Source: JACKBK01 sp963707275 | Lineage (GTDB): Bacteria; Chloroflexota; Anaerolineae; JAAEKA01 | DNA length: 64,000 nt | Reading direction: 5' to 3' | Assembly: GCA_963707275.1 (NCBI GenBank) | Contig: CAVPPH010000001.1 | Span: 310,001 to 374,000 of the forward strand | Shown here: positions 34,820 to 42,982 of the stretch, one piece after another | How the letters are laid out: each line of letters opens with the position of its first letter | How positions within the stretch are numbered: the stretch's first letter is position 1 | Made by a program: the position numbers and the translations under genes | The notes under the pieces: generated by a model | What the model was told of the DNA's origin: nothing | The model's database searches: none | The model's input: the letters and a program-made list of their open reading frames with translations, nothing else

Positions 34820-35641
34820 GTGCGGCAGATAAGCATACCGATTCGGTGGGCGATCATGGTCATCGCTGGGATCGCTTTAACCAGTTGTGGCGGTGGAACC
34901 GGGGAAACGCCACGCGTACCAGTTGAAAATTCCCGCGCCTACGCCATTGAGTCGCTGCAAACCATGGACCTCAACACGTGGTGGCAGGCGTATCGTAATC
35001 CCGATCCCGCGCTGCTGGGCCGCATCGTGGACGAAGTTGCCGCTGGCCAGCCCGACGGCCTGCCTGCAGATGCCCGCCAGTTGGACACGTTTATTCGCAA
35101 CCGAATCGCTCCAGGTTACAAGCTGACCATGGACGATACGGACGAAGGCAAGGCTTACATTTTGGCGCAGGCTGAGGCGCGCTTTGCCAATCCACCCACG
35201 GCGCTCTGGGATACCAACGGGAAAGTCGCGCTGCTGGATTACCACATCTTGCCCGGCAAGTGGAAGTCTGTCAGCCGTGTCAGCGAGGGGTTGGCTGATC
35301 CGCCTGCCGTCGGCACACAGCCATTTCTAACGCCGGACGTCCTGGCAGATAGTCTGCAACGGCTGGTCGCTGCCTACCCCGATGCCCGGACCTATCAAAT
35401 TCGCTATCAATATCACCATGGCAGCGATCTCAAAAAGATACTCATGGAGTTTGCGCCGGATCAGCAAATCGTCTACAGGGAAGGCGGCGATATTGCCTTC
35501 ACCCCTGATCCGGTTTCGTGGGATGATCTGCTCAACGGTCGCGTTGACCTGGCAGATTTGAACTGGGATGCTCCTATGGAGGGTTATCCCGCACCTCCCA
35601 TTGCCTACCCGCCCGACGAACCGCTGCTGCCCTCGCAATAG
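34820..35641 (+). CDS. Secreted lipoprotein of unknown function
   Basis: The 273-residue protein starts at GTG after ACAGGAGTGAATT. A signal peptide with the lipobox ALTSC ends near residue 23, so it is probably anchored at the outer membrane face by lipid. The mature part has no family I recognise; it includes WWQAYRNPDPALLGRIVDEV and a tail rich in proline and acidic residues, ending YPPDEPLLPSQ. It is a single-gene unit with its own promoter upstream and another promoter following. Confidence 0.75.
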   Translation: MRQISIPIRWAIMVIAGIALTSCGGGTGETPRVPVENSRAYAIESLQTMDLNTWWQAYRNPDPALLGRIVDEVAAGQPDGLPADARQLDTFIRNRIAPGYKLTMDDTDEGKAYILAQAEARFANPPTALWDTNGKVALLDYHILPGKWKSVSRVSEGLADPPAVGTQPFLTPDVLADSLQRLVAAYPDARTYQIRYQYHHGSDLKKILMEFAPDQQIVYREGGDIAFTPDPVSWDDLLNGRVDLADLNWDAPMEGYPAPPIAYPPDEPLLPSQ

Positions 35642-35707
35642 CGCTTTTTGTGTGGAATAGTTGACGTTGTGGTTCACCGGCGGAATGCCAGGAAGCCGAC
35701 AATCGAC

Positions 35708-35736
35708 TTGCAGATTCCAGTGACCTATGCTATATT
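35708..35736 (+). promoter_or_regulatory. Promoter of the structured-leader MBL transcript
   Basis: TTGCAG (35708-35713) and TATATT (35731-35736) are 17 bases apart. The transcript would carry about 260 bases of leader before the MBL-fold gene. Confidence 0.6.
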
Positions 35737-35806
35737 CACTCCAGAATGCCCTGCTGTGTACGTGATGTCGATTCTACGTTTTGAGCCAACACCTACTAAA
35801 CGGGAA

Positions 35807-35978
35807 GCGATATATCGCCGGAAGACACGATAGCCCTCGGTTCGCCGGGATTGGCAAGGTGAAAGCCGGTAATGAGCTATCCCACCTGCGAAAGCAGGTT
35901 CAAAACCCGAAGACACACGGCACGGCGGGGAATCCTGTAAGTGCAGGCCATCGGCCAATCAGCCGGTGGCCTTTCTTT
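35807..35978 (+). ncRNA. Uncharacterised structured leader RNA with intrinsic terminator (riboswitch-like)
   Basis: The leader can fold as follows. GCGATATATCGC (35807-35818) is a self-complementary segment. GATAGC (35829-35834) pairs with GCTATC (35876-35881) and encloses two hairpins, CTCGG-TTCG-CCGGG and ATTGGC with GCCGGT. A further hairpin, ACCTGC-GAAA-GCAGGT, spans 35884-35899. The octamer GAAGACAC occurs at 35821 and 35909. An intrinsic terminator follows: 35945-35955 with 35962-35972, then TTTCTTT. A folded domain ahead of a terminator ahead of a gene is the layout of a transcriptional riboswitch. I could not match it to any class I know (FMN, TPP, SAM, cobalamin, c-di-GMP, c-di-AMP, M-box). 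Confidence 0.5.
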
Positions 35979-36000
35979 CGATGAAAGGATGTGCTGCCCC

Positions 36001-36858
36001 ATGCAGCGAGAGCGGGTATCTGCCGACATCTACGTCTTTCGTAGCGATCTCTATCTGCAAGTCACTGCCGGCGTGATTGCCACGGAGGAGGGCGCTGTCA
36101 TTGTCGATACCCTGCCCTTCCCCAGGGAAACGAAGGCGTTGCGCGATTTCGTCCAGCGGCGCTGTCCCCAGGGCGTTCGCTACGTCATCAACACCCACGC
36201 CCATGCCGATCACTCCCACGGCAGTTGCTACTTCCCCGAAGCCGAGCTCATCGGGCATCGCCGCGCGCGCGAATACCTGCTGAAGCATGGCGAAAGCAAC
36301 CTGACTGAGGCCAAACGCTACTCCAACGACCTGGCGACGGTGGAAATGCGCCTGCCTGATTTGGTGTTCGACAGTCTGCTGGTGCTTCGGCTGGGTGGAA
36401 AGACGATCACTCTCAAGCATGCGCCTGGCCACAGCCCGGACACGATCACGGTGCGGGTCAAGGAAGACAAGGTCATGTTCGCCAGCGACACGATCCTGCC
36501 GGTGCCCTACATCGACTTCCTGGTGGGCGGCAGCATCAACGACCTGCGCCGCTCGCTGCGCGGCATCGAAGTGGCCGGCCTGGAGAACGTCGTGCAGGGC
36601 CACGGTGAAGTGCTGCTGCGCGGTGAGATCCGCGGCACCATCTCGTCCAGCCTGAAGTACCTGGATTGCGTCGAAGGCGCTGTTGACGCGGCCATTGCCA
36701 GCGACATGCCGGTCGAGGCGCTGCTGAAGCAGACCACAATCGAGCAGTGCGGCAAGTCACGTATTCCCCTCAACGGCGTGGTGCAGCAACTCCACCGCGC
36801 CAATCTGTATTATCTCTACCAGACCAAGACCGGGGCAATGCCGGCCAGGGCGCATTGA
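36001..36858 (+). CDS. MBL-fold metallo-hydrolase
   Basis: The 285-residue protein has the metallo-beta-lactamase fold: the metal site THAHADHSHGS near residue 65, the third histidine region APGHSPDTI, the bridging aspartate of FASDTILPV, and VQGHGEVL. It most resembles the general MBL hydrolase group; the substrate cannot be read from sequence. ATG 36001 follows AAAGGA by 11 bases; ATG 35989 is also in frame. It is expressed from a promoter at 35708 through a structured leader with a terminator, so it is probably controlled by premature termination. A repeat element begins right at its stop. Confidence 0.85.
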   Translation: MQRERVSADIYVFRSDLYLQVTAGVIATEEGAVIVDTLPFPRETKALRDFVQRRCPQGVRYVINTHAHADHSHGSCYFPEAELIGHRRAREYLLKHGESNLTEAKRYSNDLATVEMRLPDLVFDSLLVLRLGGKTITLKHAPGHSPDTITVRVKEDKVMFASDTILPVPYIDFLVGGSINDLRRSLRGIEVAGLENVVQGHGEVLLRGEIRGTISSSLKYLDCVEGAVDAAIASDMPVEALLKQTTIEQCGKSRIPLNGVVQQLHRANLYYLYQTKTGAMPARAH

Positions 36859-36969
36859 GCGCGCGTCTATCATTTGGTTGCCGCTATGGCCGGTCTTTGC
36901 GAAGCACCCTGAGGTTCCTCCGAAGGGCCTGACCGAGCCAACACAGGGAACTTATTTGTAGACGCGTCC
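36859..36969. repeat. Short inverted-repeat element (GGACGCGTCTA family), copy C
   Basis: This 111-base copy lies in the opposite orientation to copy B. In reverse complement it reads GGACGCGTCTACAAAT, GTGTTGGCTCGGTCAGG, then about 30 extra bases containing a second hairpin, then AGACCGGCCATAGCGG and GATAGACGCGCGC. It starts directly after the stop of the MBL gene. Confidence 0.65.
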
Positions 36970-36998
36970 TCAGTGTGACGCGAATGTGACATTTTTCC

Positions 36999-37027
36999 TT
37001 GACCCCTTCGCGCCTCCGTGTTATAAT
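36999..37027 (+). promoter_or_regulatory. Promoter of the FMN riboswitch operon
   Basis: TTGACC (36999-37004) and TATAAT (37022-37027) have ideal 17-base spacing. Transcription would start at about 37034, shortly before the riboswitch. Confidence 0.75.
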
Positions 37028-37054
37028 GCCCGCAATCGAATATACCAATTGGAA

Positions 37055-37229
37055 ACCTTCAGGGCAGGGTGAGAATCAGGCCAGCCGCATGGCTGCCGAG
37101 GTTCAATTCCCGACCGGCGGTGTGGGCAGCCTGGCTGCCCGAGCCCGTGACCCGCGCGAGCGGTGGATCTGGTGCGAGCAATATGTCTCAAGGCCAGAGC
37201 CGACGGTATAGTCCGGATGAAGAGAAGGT
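37055..37229 (+). promoter_or_regulatory. FMN riboswitch (RFN element)
   Basis: The conserved blocks of the FMN aptamer are all present in order: AGGGCAGGGTGAGAATC, CCCGACCGGCGGTG, CCGTGACCCGCGCGAGCGG, GGATCTGGTGCGAG and AGCCGACGGTATAGTCCGG. The closing stem is ACCTTC (37055-37060) with GAAGGT (37224-37229). Binding of FMN normally reduces expression of the genes behind it. Those here encode a three-part ABC importer, as expected for riboflavin uptake. Confidence 0.95.
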
Positions 37230-37302
37230 ATGCGTCTTTCCGCTTGTTGACGCGCCCAGGCACACCAGTGTACGGCGCGCTCGGCGGCATGGCCTGCTAC
37301 AG

Positions 37303-37337
37303 CGCCCCCGAAGGTCGATCACGATGACGGGGGCGTT
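37303..37337 (+). terminator. Riboswitch-associated terminator hairpin
   Basis: CGCCCCCG (37303-37310) pairs with CGGGGGCG (37328-37335), followed by TTT. It lies about 75 bases after the aptamer and is the likely expression platform. The T run is short. The rest of the 622-base gap 36859-37480 (repeat, promoter, aptamer, terminator, 140-base leader) has no gene. Confidence 0.65.
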
Positions 37338-37480
37338 TCCCGTGTGACCGATCTTCGCCGGACGTTGTCTGTTGCGCTTGCCAGCGGCCGGCGTCACTTT
37401 GCCCATCCATGCCCGGTCAGGTTTCCCAGAATCCTGGCCGGTTTTTATTGCTCCGGCCGTAGAAAAGTCAGGGTTGTCAT

Positions 37481-38308
37481 ATGTGGGTTGCACGGAAAGC
37501 TGGAAGCGCTGCGGACGATGCCGTTCCCGCGCGCCGGGTAAGCTGGTTCCGCCAGCATCGCACCGAGATCCTGCTGGCGCCGATAGTCCTGGTGGCTGTC
37601 TTGCTGCTGTGGGAAGGACTGGTTCGCTGGCGCGGTTACCCCTCCTTCATTCTTCCCTCACCGGTGCTGGTTGCGCGCAAGTTCCTGATTGTGCTGGCCG
37701 ACGGCGTACTCTGGTACCACACCCGCAGCACCCTGATCGAGATCGCGCTTGGCCTGGCGCTGGGCCTGAGCGCTGCCACCGTGCTTGGCTATCTGATCGC
37801 CAAATCCGCCCGCCTGGAGCGGCTGCTGTCGCCCTATCTGGTCGCGTCGCAGTCGATTCCTGTGATCGCCATCGCCCCGCTGCTGATCATCTGGATCAAG
37901 GATCCCAACATGAGCAAGGTGCTCATCTGCGCGATCACCATCTTTTTCCCGACATTGATCAACACTGTGGTCGGCATCCGCTCCGTGGAGCCCGACCTGG
38001 TGGCGCTGATGCAGTCATTGCGCGCCACCCGCTGGCAGATACTGACCAAGCTGGAGATACCGGGCGCGCTGCCCGTGCTCTTTGGCGGCCTGAAGATCGG
38101 CGTCTCGCTGGCAGTCATCGGTGCGGTGGTGGCCGAGTTCATCGGCGCCGACCGCGGGCTGGGCTACCTGATCAACCTCTCGCGCGGCATTCTCGACACC
38201 CCGCTGCTCTTCGTGGCGTTGGTCAGTCTGGTCTTCGTCGCCGTGCTGCTGTATGGTTTCGTCAGCTTGCTGGAACATCGCTTGCTTGCCTGGAAGCGGA
38301 TTGAATAG
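37481..38308 (+). CDS. ribX: ABC transporter permease, probable riboflavin transporter subunit
   Basis: The 275-residue inner-membrane protein has six helices and the binding-protein-dependent permease signature around LRATRWQILTKLEIPGALPV. It belongs to the SsuC/ThiX-like group. As the first gene behind an FMN riboswitch, followed by an NMT1/THI5-like binding protein, it matches the RibX component of the RibXY riboflavin importer described in Chloroflexota. Residues 1-24 are a variable cytoplasmic lead, and the ATG at 37481 has only a weak CAGGG site upstream. The symbol rests on context, not on sequence alone. Confidence 0.85.
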   Translation: MWVARKAGSAADDAVPARRVSWFRQHRTEILLAPIVLVAVLLLWEGLVRWRGYPSFILPSPVLVARKFLIVLADGVLWYHTRSTLIEIALGLALGLSAATVLGYLIAKSARLERLLSPYLVASQSIPVIAIAPLLIIWIKDPNMSKVLICAITIFFPTLINTVVGIRSVEPDLVALMQSLRATRWQILTKLEIPGALPVLFGGLKIGVSLAVIGAVVAEFIGADRGLGYLINLSRGILDTPLLFVALVSLVFVAVLLYGFVSLLEHRLLAWKRIE

Positions 38309-38321
38309 ACAAAGAGGAAAC

Positions 38322-39365
38322 ATGACTCGTCCCAAATCGTTCGTTCTTGCGCTGTTGCTCGTCAGCGCGTTGCTGATCAGCGCTTGCCCGGCTGGTGAGC
38401 CAGTGATTGTCGCACCTGCTTCTCCCCCTGCTGAACCGGCCGCGACCGGCCAGCCGGAAAAGGTAACGCTCGGCCTGGGCTACATTCCCAGCGTGCAGTT
38501 CGCGCCCTTCTATGTTGCTCAGGAAAAAGGCTTCTTCGCCGAGCAAGGCCTCGACGTTGAGTTCCAGCACGGTTTCGAGACCGACTTTCTCAAGCTCGTC
38601 GCCGTCGACGAGATACCCTTCGCGGTGGGCAGCGGCGATCAGGTGATCCTGGCCCGCGCCCAGGACTTGCCGCTGACCTACGTTGCCGCCTGGTACAACA
38701 AGTTCCCGGTGGTGGTGTTCGCTCTGCAAAGCGCCGGATTGAGCGAGCCAGCCGCGCTGGAAGGCCGGCGGGTTGGCATTCCCGGCCTCTTCGGCGCCAG
38801 CCTGGTGGCCTGGAAGGCGCTGGTCTATGCGGCGGGCCTTGATGAGAGCGCTGTGACGCTGGACAGCATTGGTTTCTCGCAGGCCGCAGCCGTCAGTGAA
38901 GGGCGGGTTGACGCGGCTATCGATTACGTCGTCAACGGGCCGGTTCAGTTGCAGTCGGCCGGGCAAGCTGTGGACGTCATCGCCGTCTCCGACTACATCG
39001 ACCTGCCGTCCAACGGACTCATCGCCAGCGATAAGACCATCAGCGAGCGGCCCGATCTCGTGCAGAAGATGACCAACGCGATGCTGCGAGGGATCAGCTA
39101 CACGCTGGCCAACCCCGACGAGGCCTTTGCCATCAGCATCGCGGCCATTCCAGAGGCGGGCGGCGACAACGAGGCCATCAACCGCGCGATCTTTGACGCG
39201 TCGCTGGACCTCTGGCAGACCACTCCGGAAGCTCTCGGCCTCAGCGACCCGGCTGCCTGGGAGCAGGCTGCCACCTTTATGGCCGAGATGGGGCTGGTGG
39301 ATCGCAAGCTGCCGGCGGAGACGCTGTTCACCAACCGGTTTGTCGAGGCCGCCCGCGCTCCCTGA
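38322..39365 (+). CDS. ribY: Riboflavin-type substrate-binding lipoprotein (NMT1/THI5-like)
   Basis: The 347-residue protein starts TRPKSFVLALLLVSALLISA with the lipobox cysteine in SACPAG, so it is membrane-tethered outside the cell. The mature part begins with the binding-protein motif LGLGYIPSVQFAPFYVAQEK and continues EKGFFAEQGLDVEFQHG, typical of NMT1/THI5-like periplasmic proteins. With the FMN riboswitch upstream it is the likely riboflavin-binding RibY. ATG 38322 lies 13 bases after the ribX stop behind AAAGAGGAAAC. Its stop overlaps the ATPase start by one base. Confidence 0.88.
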   Translation: MTRPKSFVLALLLVSALLISACPAGEPVIVAPASPPAEPAATGQPEKVTLGLGYIPSVQFAPFYVAQEKGFFAEQGLDVEFQHGFETDFLKLVAVDEIPFAVGSGDQVILARAQDLPLTYVAAWYNKFPVVVFALQSAGLSEPAALEGRRVGIPGLFGASLVAWKALVYAAGLDESAVTLDSIGFSQAAAVSEGRVDAAIDYVVNGPVQLQSAGQAVDVIAVSDYIDLPSNGLIASDKTISERPDLVQKMTNAMLRGISYTLANPDEAFAISIAAIPEAGGDNEAINRAIFDASLDLWQTTPEALGLSDPAAWEQAATFMAEMGLVDRKLPAETLFTNRFVEAARAP

Positions 39366-40213
39366 TGTTCGCCACCATTCCCTTGGCGCAGGATCGGGCT
39401 GCCGATCCGCCGCAGTTCGGGCAGGGCGTGCCGCTGGTAGCAGTTGATCAGGTCGAGCGGCTCTACGATGCGGGCAACGGGCAGTCAGCCACGCGCGCAC
39501 TGGCCAGCACGACCTTCCGTGTTTACCCCGGTGAATTCGTCGCCATCGTCGGCCCGTCCGGCTGCGGCAAGACGACCCTGTTGCGCATCCTCGGCGGGCT
39601 GCTGCCGCCAACCCGCGGCAAGGTGACGCTGCGCGGCCAGCCGCTGACCGGCCCGCGCGCCGAAATCGGCTACGTTTTCCAGCACGCGAATCTGATGCCC
39701 TGGCGCACGGTGGAGCGCAACATCGCCCTGCCGCTGGAACTGCAACACCTGTCAAGTGAAGAGGTCGAGCGGCGCGCGCGCGAAGTACTGGCGCTGGTCG
39801 GTCTGCAAGGATTTGAACAAGCCTACCCGCGCCAGCTGTCCGGGGGCATGGCCCAGCGGGCCGCGCTGGCCCGCACTCTGGTCCACAAGCCGGAACTGTT
39901 GCTGCTGGATGAGCCGTTCGGCGCGTTGGATGCCATCACCCGCGAGCGGATGAACCTGGAACTGCTGCGCATCCGCGCCGCCTACGAGTACACCGCGGTT
40001 ATGGTGACGCACAACATCTCTGAGGCAGTCTTTTTGGCCGATCGCGTGCTGGTGATGAGCCATCGCCCCGGCCGGGTGGTCTGCGAAGTGGTCGTTTCCT
40101 TGCCGCGCCCGCGCCCGCTGGAAAATATGGGCACTCCTGAGTTCGCCCGTCTCGCGCAGGAGGTTCGTGCCGCCATCGACCGCCAGCAGGAAACATCCCC
40201 GTTTGGCGCATGA
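39365..40213 (+). CDS. ABC transporter ATP-binding protein of the riboflavin-type importer
   Basis: The 282-residue ATPase has Walker A GPSGCGKTTLLRILGG, the Q-loop YVFQHANLMPWRTVERN, signature LSGGMAQRAALARTL and Walker B LLLLDEPFGALDAITRE. The NLMPWRTV form is that of nitrate/sulfonate/taurine and thiamine-precursor type importers. Its ATG overlaps the stop of the binding protein gene by one base, so translation is coupled. It energises the RibX/RibY pair. Some RibXY loci lack an ATPase gene; here the system is complete. Confidence 0.92.
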   Translation: MFATIPLAQDRAADPPQFGQGVPLVAVDQVERLYDAGNGQSATRALASTTFRVYPGEFVAIVGPSGCGKTTLLRILGGLLPPTRGKVTLRGQPLTGPRAEIGYVFQHANLMPWRTVERNIALPLELQHLSSEEVERRAREVLALVGLQGFEQAYPRQLSGGMAQRAALARTLVHKPELLLLDEPFGALDAITRERMNLELLRIRAAYEYTAVMVTHNISEAVFLADRVLVMSHRPGRVVCEVVVSLPRPRPLENMGTPEFARLAQEVRAAIDRQQETSPFGA

Positions 40214-40306
40214 CGCTGGCATGCCCGTCCGCCCTGTGCTATAATCCACATCCGGCCATTGGCTGCTTTCCCAATTGATTCCTATCCTGGACAAACCAGA
40301 ACCAAG

Positions 40307-40371
40307 CACTGCCACGAATTATTCGAATTTCGGAATCAGAATTAGCGAAATTTGTGTGATTCGTGGCAGGC
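40307..40371. repeat. Intergenic palindrome
   Basis: TGCCACGAAT (40310-40319) pairs with ATTCGTGGCA (40359-40368), and an inner pair, GAATTTCG with CGAAATTT, extends the fold. It lies in the 278-base gap between the transporter and threonine synthase. The same gap has TATAAT at 40240-40245 without a clear -35 box. Confidence 0.6.
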
Positions 40372-40491
40372 AGTCTGGCTTGCGAGTCATGGAATCGAGT
40401 GCTTATGTACTCAGCGTGTATTGCTCTGGCCGGGCTTACCGACAGGTACCCTGAAGTGGGCCGACCGTGCCACTAACATGGCAAGACTTCC

Positions 40492-41649
40492 TTGACTAGC
40501 TTTCTGACCGACCTCATCTGCGCCCGCTGTGGCGCGCAACACGATGCCGACGCGCTGCAAGGCGTCTGCGCCGAATGTGATTCGCCGCTGCTGGCCCGCT
40601 ATGATCTCGACGCGGCCTGTGAGGCAGTAGCGCCAGCCGATCTGCCGGCGCGCCCGTTCACGCTGTGGCGCTACGAGGAAGTGCTGCCGGTGCGCGACCG
40701 CCGCTATCAGGTGACGCTGGGCGAGGGCGGTACGCCGCTGCTGTCGCTGCCGCGACTGGGCGAACAGTTGCGCGTGCCCGGCCTTAGCGCCAAACTGGAG
40801 GGCGTCAACCCGACCGGCTGCTTCAAGGATCGGGGTATGGCAGTGGCCGTCAGCCGCGCCAAAGAATTGGGCGCCACTGAACTGGTCGTGCCTACGGCTG
40901 GCAACGCCGGCGGTGCGCTGGCTGCTTATGCGGCGCGCGCCGGCCTCTCTGCTCGGATAATAATGCCCGCCGACGCGCCCGCTCCCAACGTCGCCGAGGC
41001 CCGGGCGACCGGCGCCAATGTGCGGCTGGTAGACGGGTTGATCGACGAAGCGGGCCGGCAGGCCAAAGAAGTGGCCGCGGCCGGCTACGCCTTCAATTTG
41101 GCAACGCTGCGCGAGCCGTACCGCATTGAGGGCAAGAAGACCATGGGCTATGAGCTGGCCGAGCAGAACGGCTGGCGTCTGCCCGATGTCGTGGTCTATC
41201 CCACCGGCGGCGGCACCGGTCTCATCGGAATGTGGAAGGCTTTCGAGGAAATGGAATCGCTGGGCTGGATCGAACCGGGTCAAAGACCGCGCATGGTCAG
41301 TGTGCAGGCTTCCGGCTGCGCGCCCATCGTCGCCGCATTTCGCGCCGGCCACGAGGAGAGCATTCCATGGACCGACGCCCACACGGACGCGGCAGGTCTG
41401 CGCGTGCCCCATGCTCTGGGCGATTTCATGATCCTGAAAGCCATCTACGACAGCCGCGGCATCGCCGTAGCCGTCAGCGACCGCGAGATGCGCGACGCTC
41501 AGGTGCAGCTTGGCCACGGTGAAGGCATTTACGCCGGTCTGGAAGGCGCGGCCACCGTCGCTGCCGTGGCAAAGCTGCGCGATTCGGGCTGGCTGGCCGG
41601 CAACGAAACCGTGACACTCTTCCTCACCAGCAGTGGGCTGAAGGCCTGA
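40492..41649 (+). CDS. thrC: Threonine synthase
   Basis: This PLP enzyme converts O-phosphohomoserine to threonine. The 385-residue protein begins with a zinc-ribbon-like CARCGAQ...CAECDSPL, then has the Schiff-base lysine in NPTGCFKDRGMAVAVSRAKE, the serine/asparagine loop VPTAGNAGGALAAYAA, and the phosphate-binding loop VVYPTGGGTGLIGMW. It is the shorter, plant/archaea-like class. The start is a TTG at 40492, chosen because the domain begins there. The stop overlaps the next gene by one base. Confidence 0.9.
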   Translation: MTSFLTDLICARCGAQHDADALQGVCAECDSPLLARYDLDAACEAVAPADLPARPFTLWRYEEVLPVRDRRYQVTLGEGGTPLLSLPRLGEQLRVPGLSAKLEGVNPTGCFKDRGMAVAVSRAKELGATELVVPTAGNAGGALAAYAARAGLSARIIMPADAPAPNVAEARATGANVRLVDGLIDEAGRQAKEVAAAGYAFNLATLREPYRIEGKKTMGYELAEQNGWRLPDVVVYPTGGGTGLIGMWKAFEEMESLGWIEPGQRPRMVSVQASGCAPIVAAFRAGHEESIPWTDAHTDAAGLRVPHALGDFMILKAIYDSRGIAVAVSDREMRDAQVQLGHGEGIYAGLEGAATVAAVAKLRDSGWLAGNETVTLFLTSSGLKA

Positions 41650-42851
41650 TGACCAAGCGCCTCTACTACGATAACACCTACCGGGCTGATTTCACAGCCG
41701 ACGTAGTAGCGACAGTCGAGATCGAGGGCCGCCCATCGGTGGCACTCGACCGCACCGCGTTCTATCCGACCGGCGGTGGGCAGCCGTGCGACGCTGGCAC
41801 GCTGAACGGCGTCCCGGTAGTGGATGTGCGCGACGAGGGCGATCTGATCTGGCATTTGTTAGCTGGCCCGCTCCCGCTGGGTGGCAAAGCGGTGCGCGGC
41901 GTAATCGACTGGCCGCGTCGCTGGGATCACATGCAGAACCACAGCGGCCAGCACATCCTGTCGCAGTCCTTCATCGAGACCCATGACGCGCTGACCGTCG
42001 CCTGGCATCTCAGCGAGAACAGCCTGACTATCGACCTGAACCGCGTCGGGCTGGACGATGCAGCGCTGGCGGACGCTGAGCGACTGGCGAACCAGGTCGT
42101 CCAGCGCGACCTGCCGATCACGGTGCGCATCGTCTCCGAAGAGGAGTTGCCAACGCTCGCGTTGCGCAAACAGCCCGACATCGACGGCCCGCTGCGGCTG
42201 GTGGAGATCGGTGATTTCGACCGCGTGGCGTGCAGCGGCACTCACGTCGCGTCCACATCGCAGGTTGGTGTGATCAAGCTGCTGCGCACGGAGCGTCGCG
42301 GCCACGAGACCCGGGTGCATTTCGTCTGCGGCGGGCGCGCGCTAGCCGACTACGAACGGAAGCACGACATAACGCGGCGGCTGGCGCTTCGGTTTGCCTG
42401 CGCCGACGATGAGCTGGATGTCGCGGTGGAACGGCTGCACGAGCAGGCCAGCGCCAACTACAAGGCCCTCAAGGACGCGGAAACCGCGCTGGTCGAAGTC
42501 GAGGCGCAGCGTCTGCTGGCATCGGCAGGCAGTAACGGCAGCGCGCCGCGCTTGATCGTGGCACAATATCCAGGCTGGCAGGGCGAGCAGGTCAAGCAGT
42601 TGGCGCTGACGCTGCGCGGCCATCAAGGTGCGATCATCATCCTGGCGGGCGGCGCAGCGGTGCAGCTTTTCGTCGCTCGCAGCGAGGACGTACCGCTCGA
42701 TGCCGGCCAACTGCTGCGCGCGCTGGTGGCTGTCGCCGGCGGCAAGGGCGGCGGCCGTGGCGACTACGCTCAGGGCGCGTTCCCGGACTGGCAGCGCGCG
42801 TCCGAAGCATTGGCGCTGGCGCCGGAAATCGTCGCTACCGTGAACAACTGA
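41649..42851 (+). CDS. Alanyl-tRNA editing protein (AlaX-II type)
   Basis: The 400-residue protein clears Ser or Gly from mischarged tRNA-Ala. It contains the zinc motifs HMQNHSGQHILSQSF and VACSGTHVASTSQ of the AlaRS editing domain, a preceding domain with FYPTGGGQPCDAG, and a C-terminal DHHA1-like part ending in a glycine-rich GGKGGGRGDYAQGAF. The whole AlaRS aminoacylation domain is absent, so this is a free-standing editor. It overlaps thrC by one base and is probably co-transcribed, an odd but plausible pairing of amino acid supply and proofreading. Confidence 0.9.
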   Translation: MTKRLYYDNTYRADFTADVVATVEIEGRPSVALDRTAFYPTGGGQPCDAGTLNGVPVVDVRDEGDLIWHLLAGPLPLGGKAVRGVIDWPRRWDHMQNHSGQHILSQSFIETHDALTVAWHLSENSLTIDLNRVGLDDAALADAERLANQVVQRDLPITVRIVSEEELPTLALRKQPDIDGPLRLVEIGDFDRVACSGTHVASTSQVGVIKLLRTERRGHETRVHFVCGGRALADYERKHDITRRLALRFACADDELDVAVERLHEQASANYKALKDAETALVEVEAQRLLASAGSNGSAPRLIVAQYPGWQGEQVKQLALTLRGHQGAIIILAGGAAVQLFVARSEDVPLDAGQLLRALVAVAGGKGGGRGDYAQGAFPDWQRASEALALAPEIVATVNN

Positions 42852-42982
42852 CTCCTGGCGAAGGGCGGTTGGAACGGCAAACGTGACACATGACCACCAC
42901 CGCATCACCTTTCAAGCTTCACGTCTGCCGCCAGTCCCAGCCTTAGTTACAGACATACAACAGACACAACGAGAACACAACC

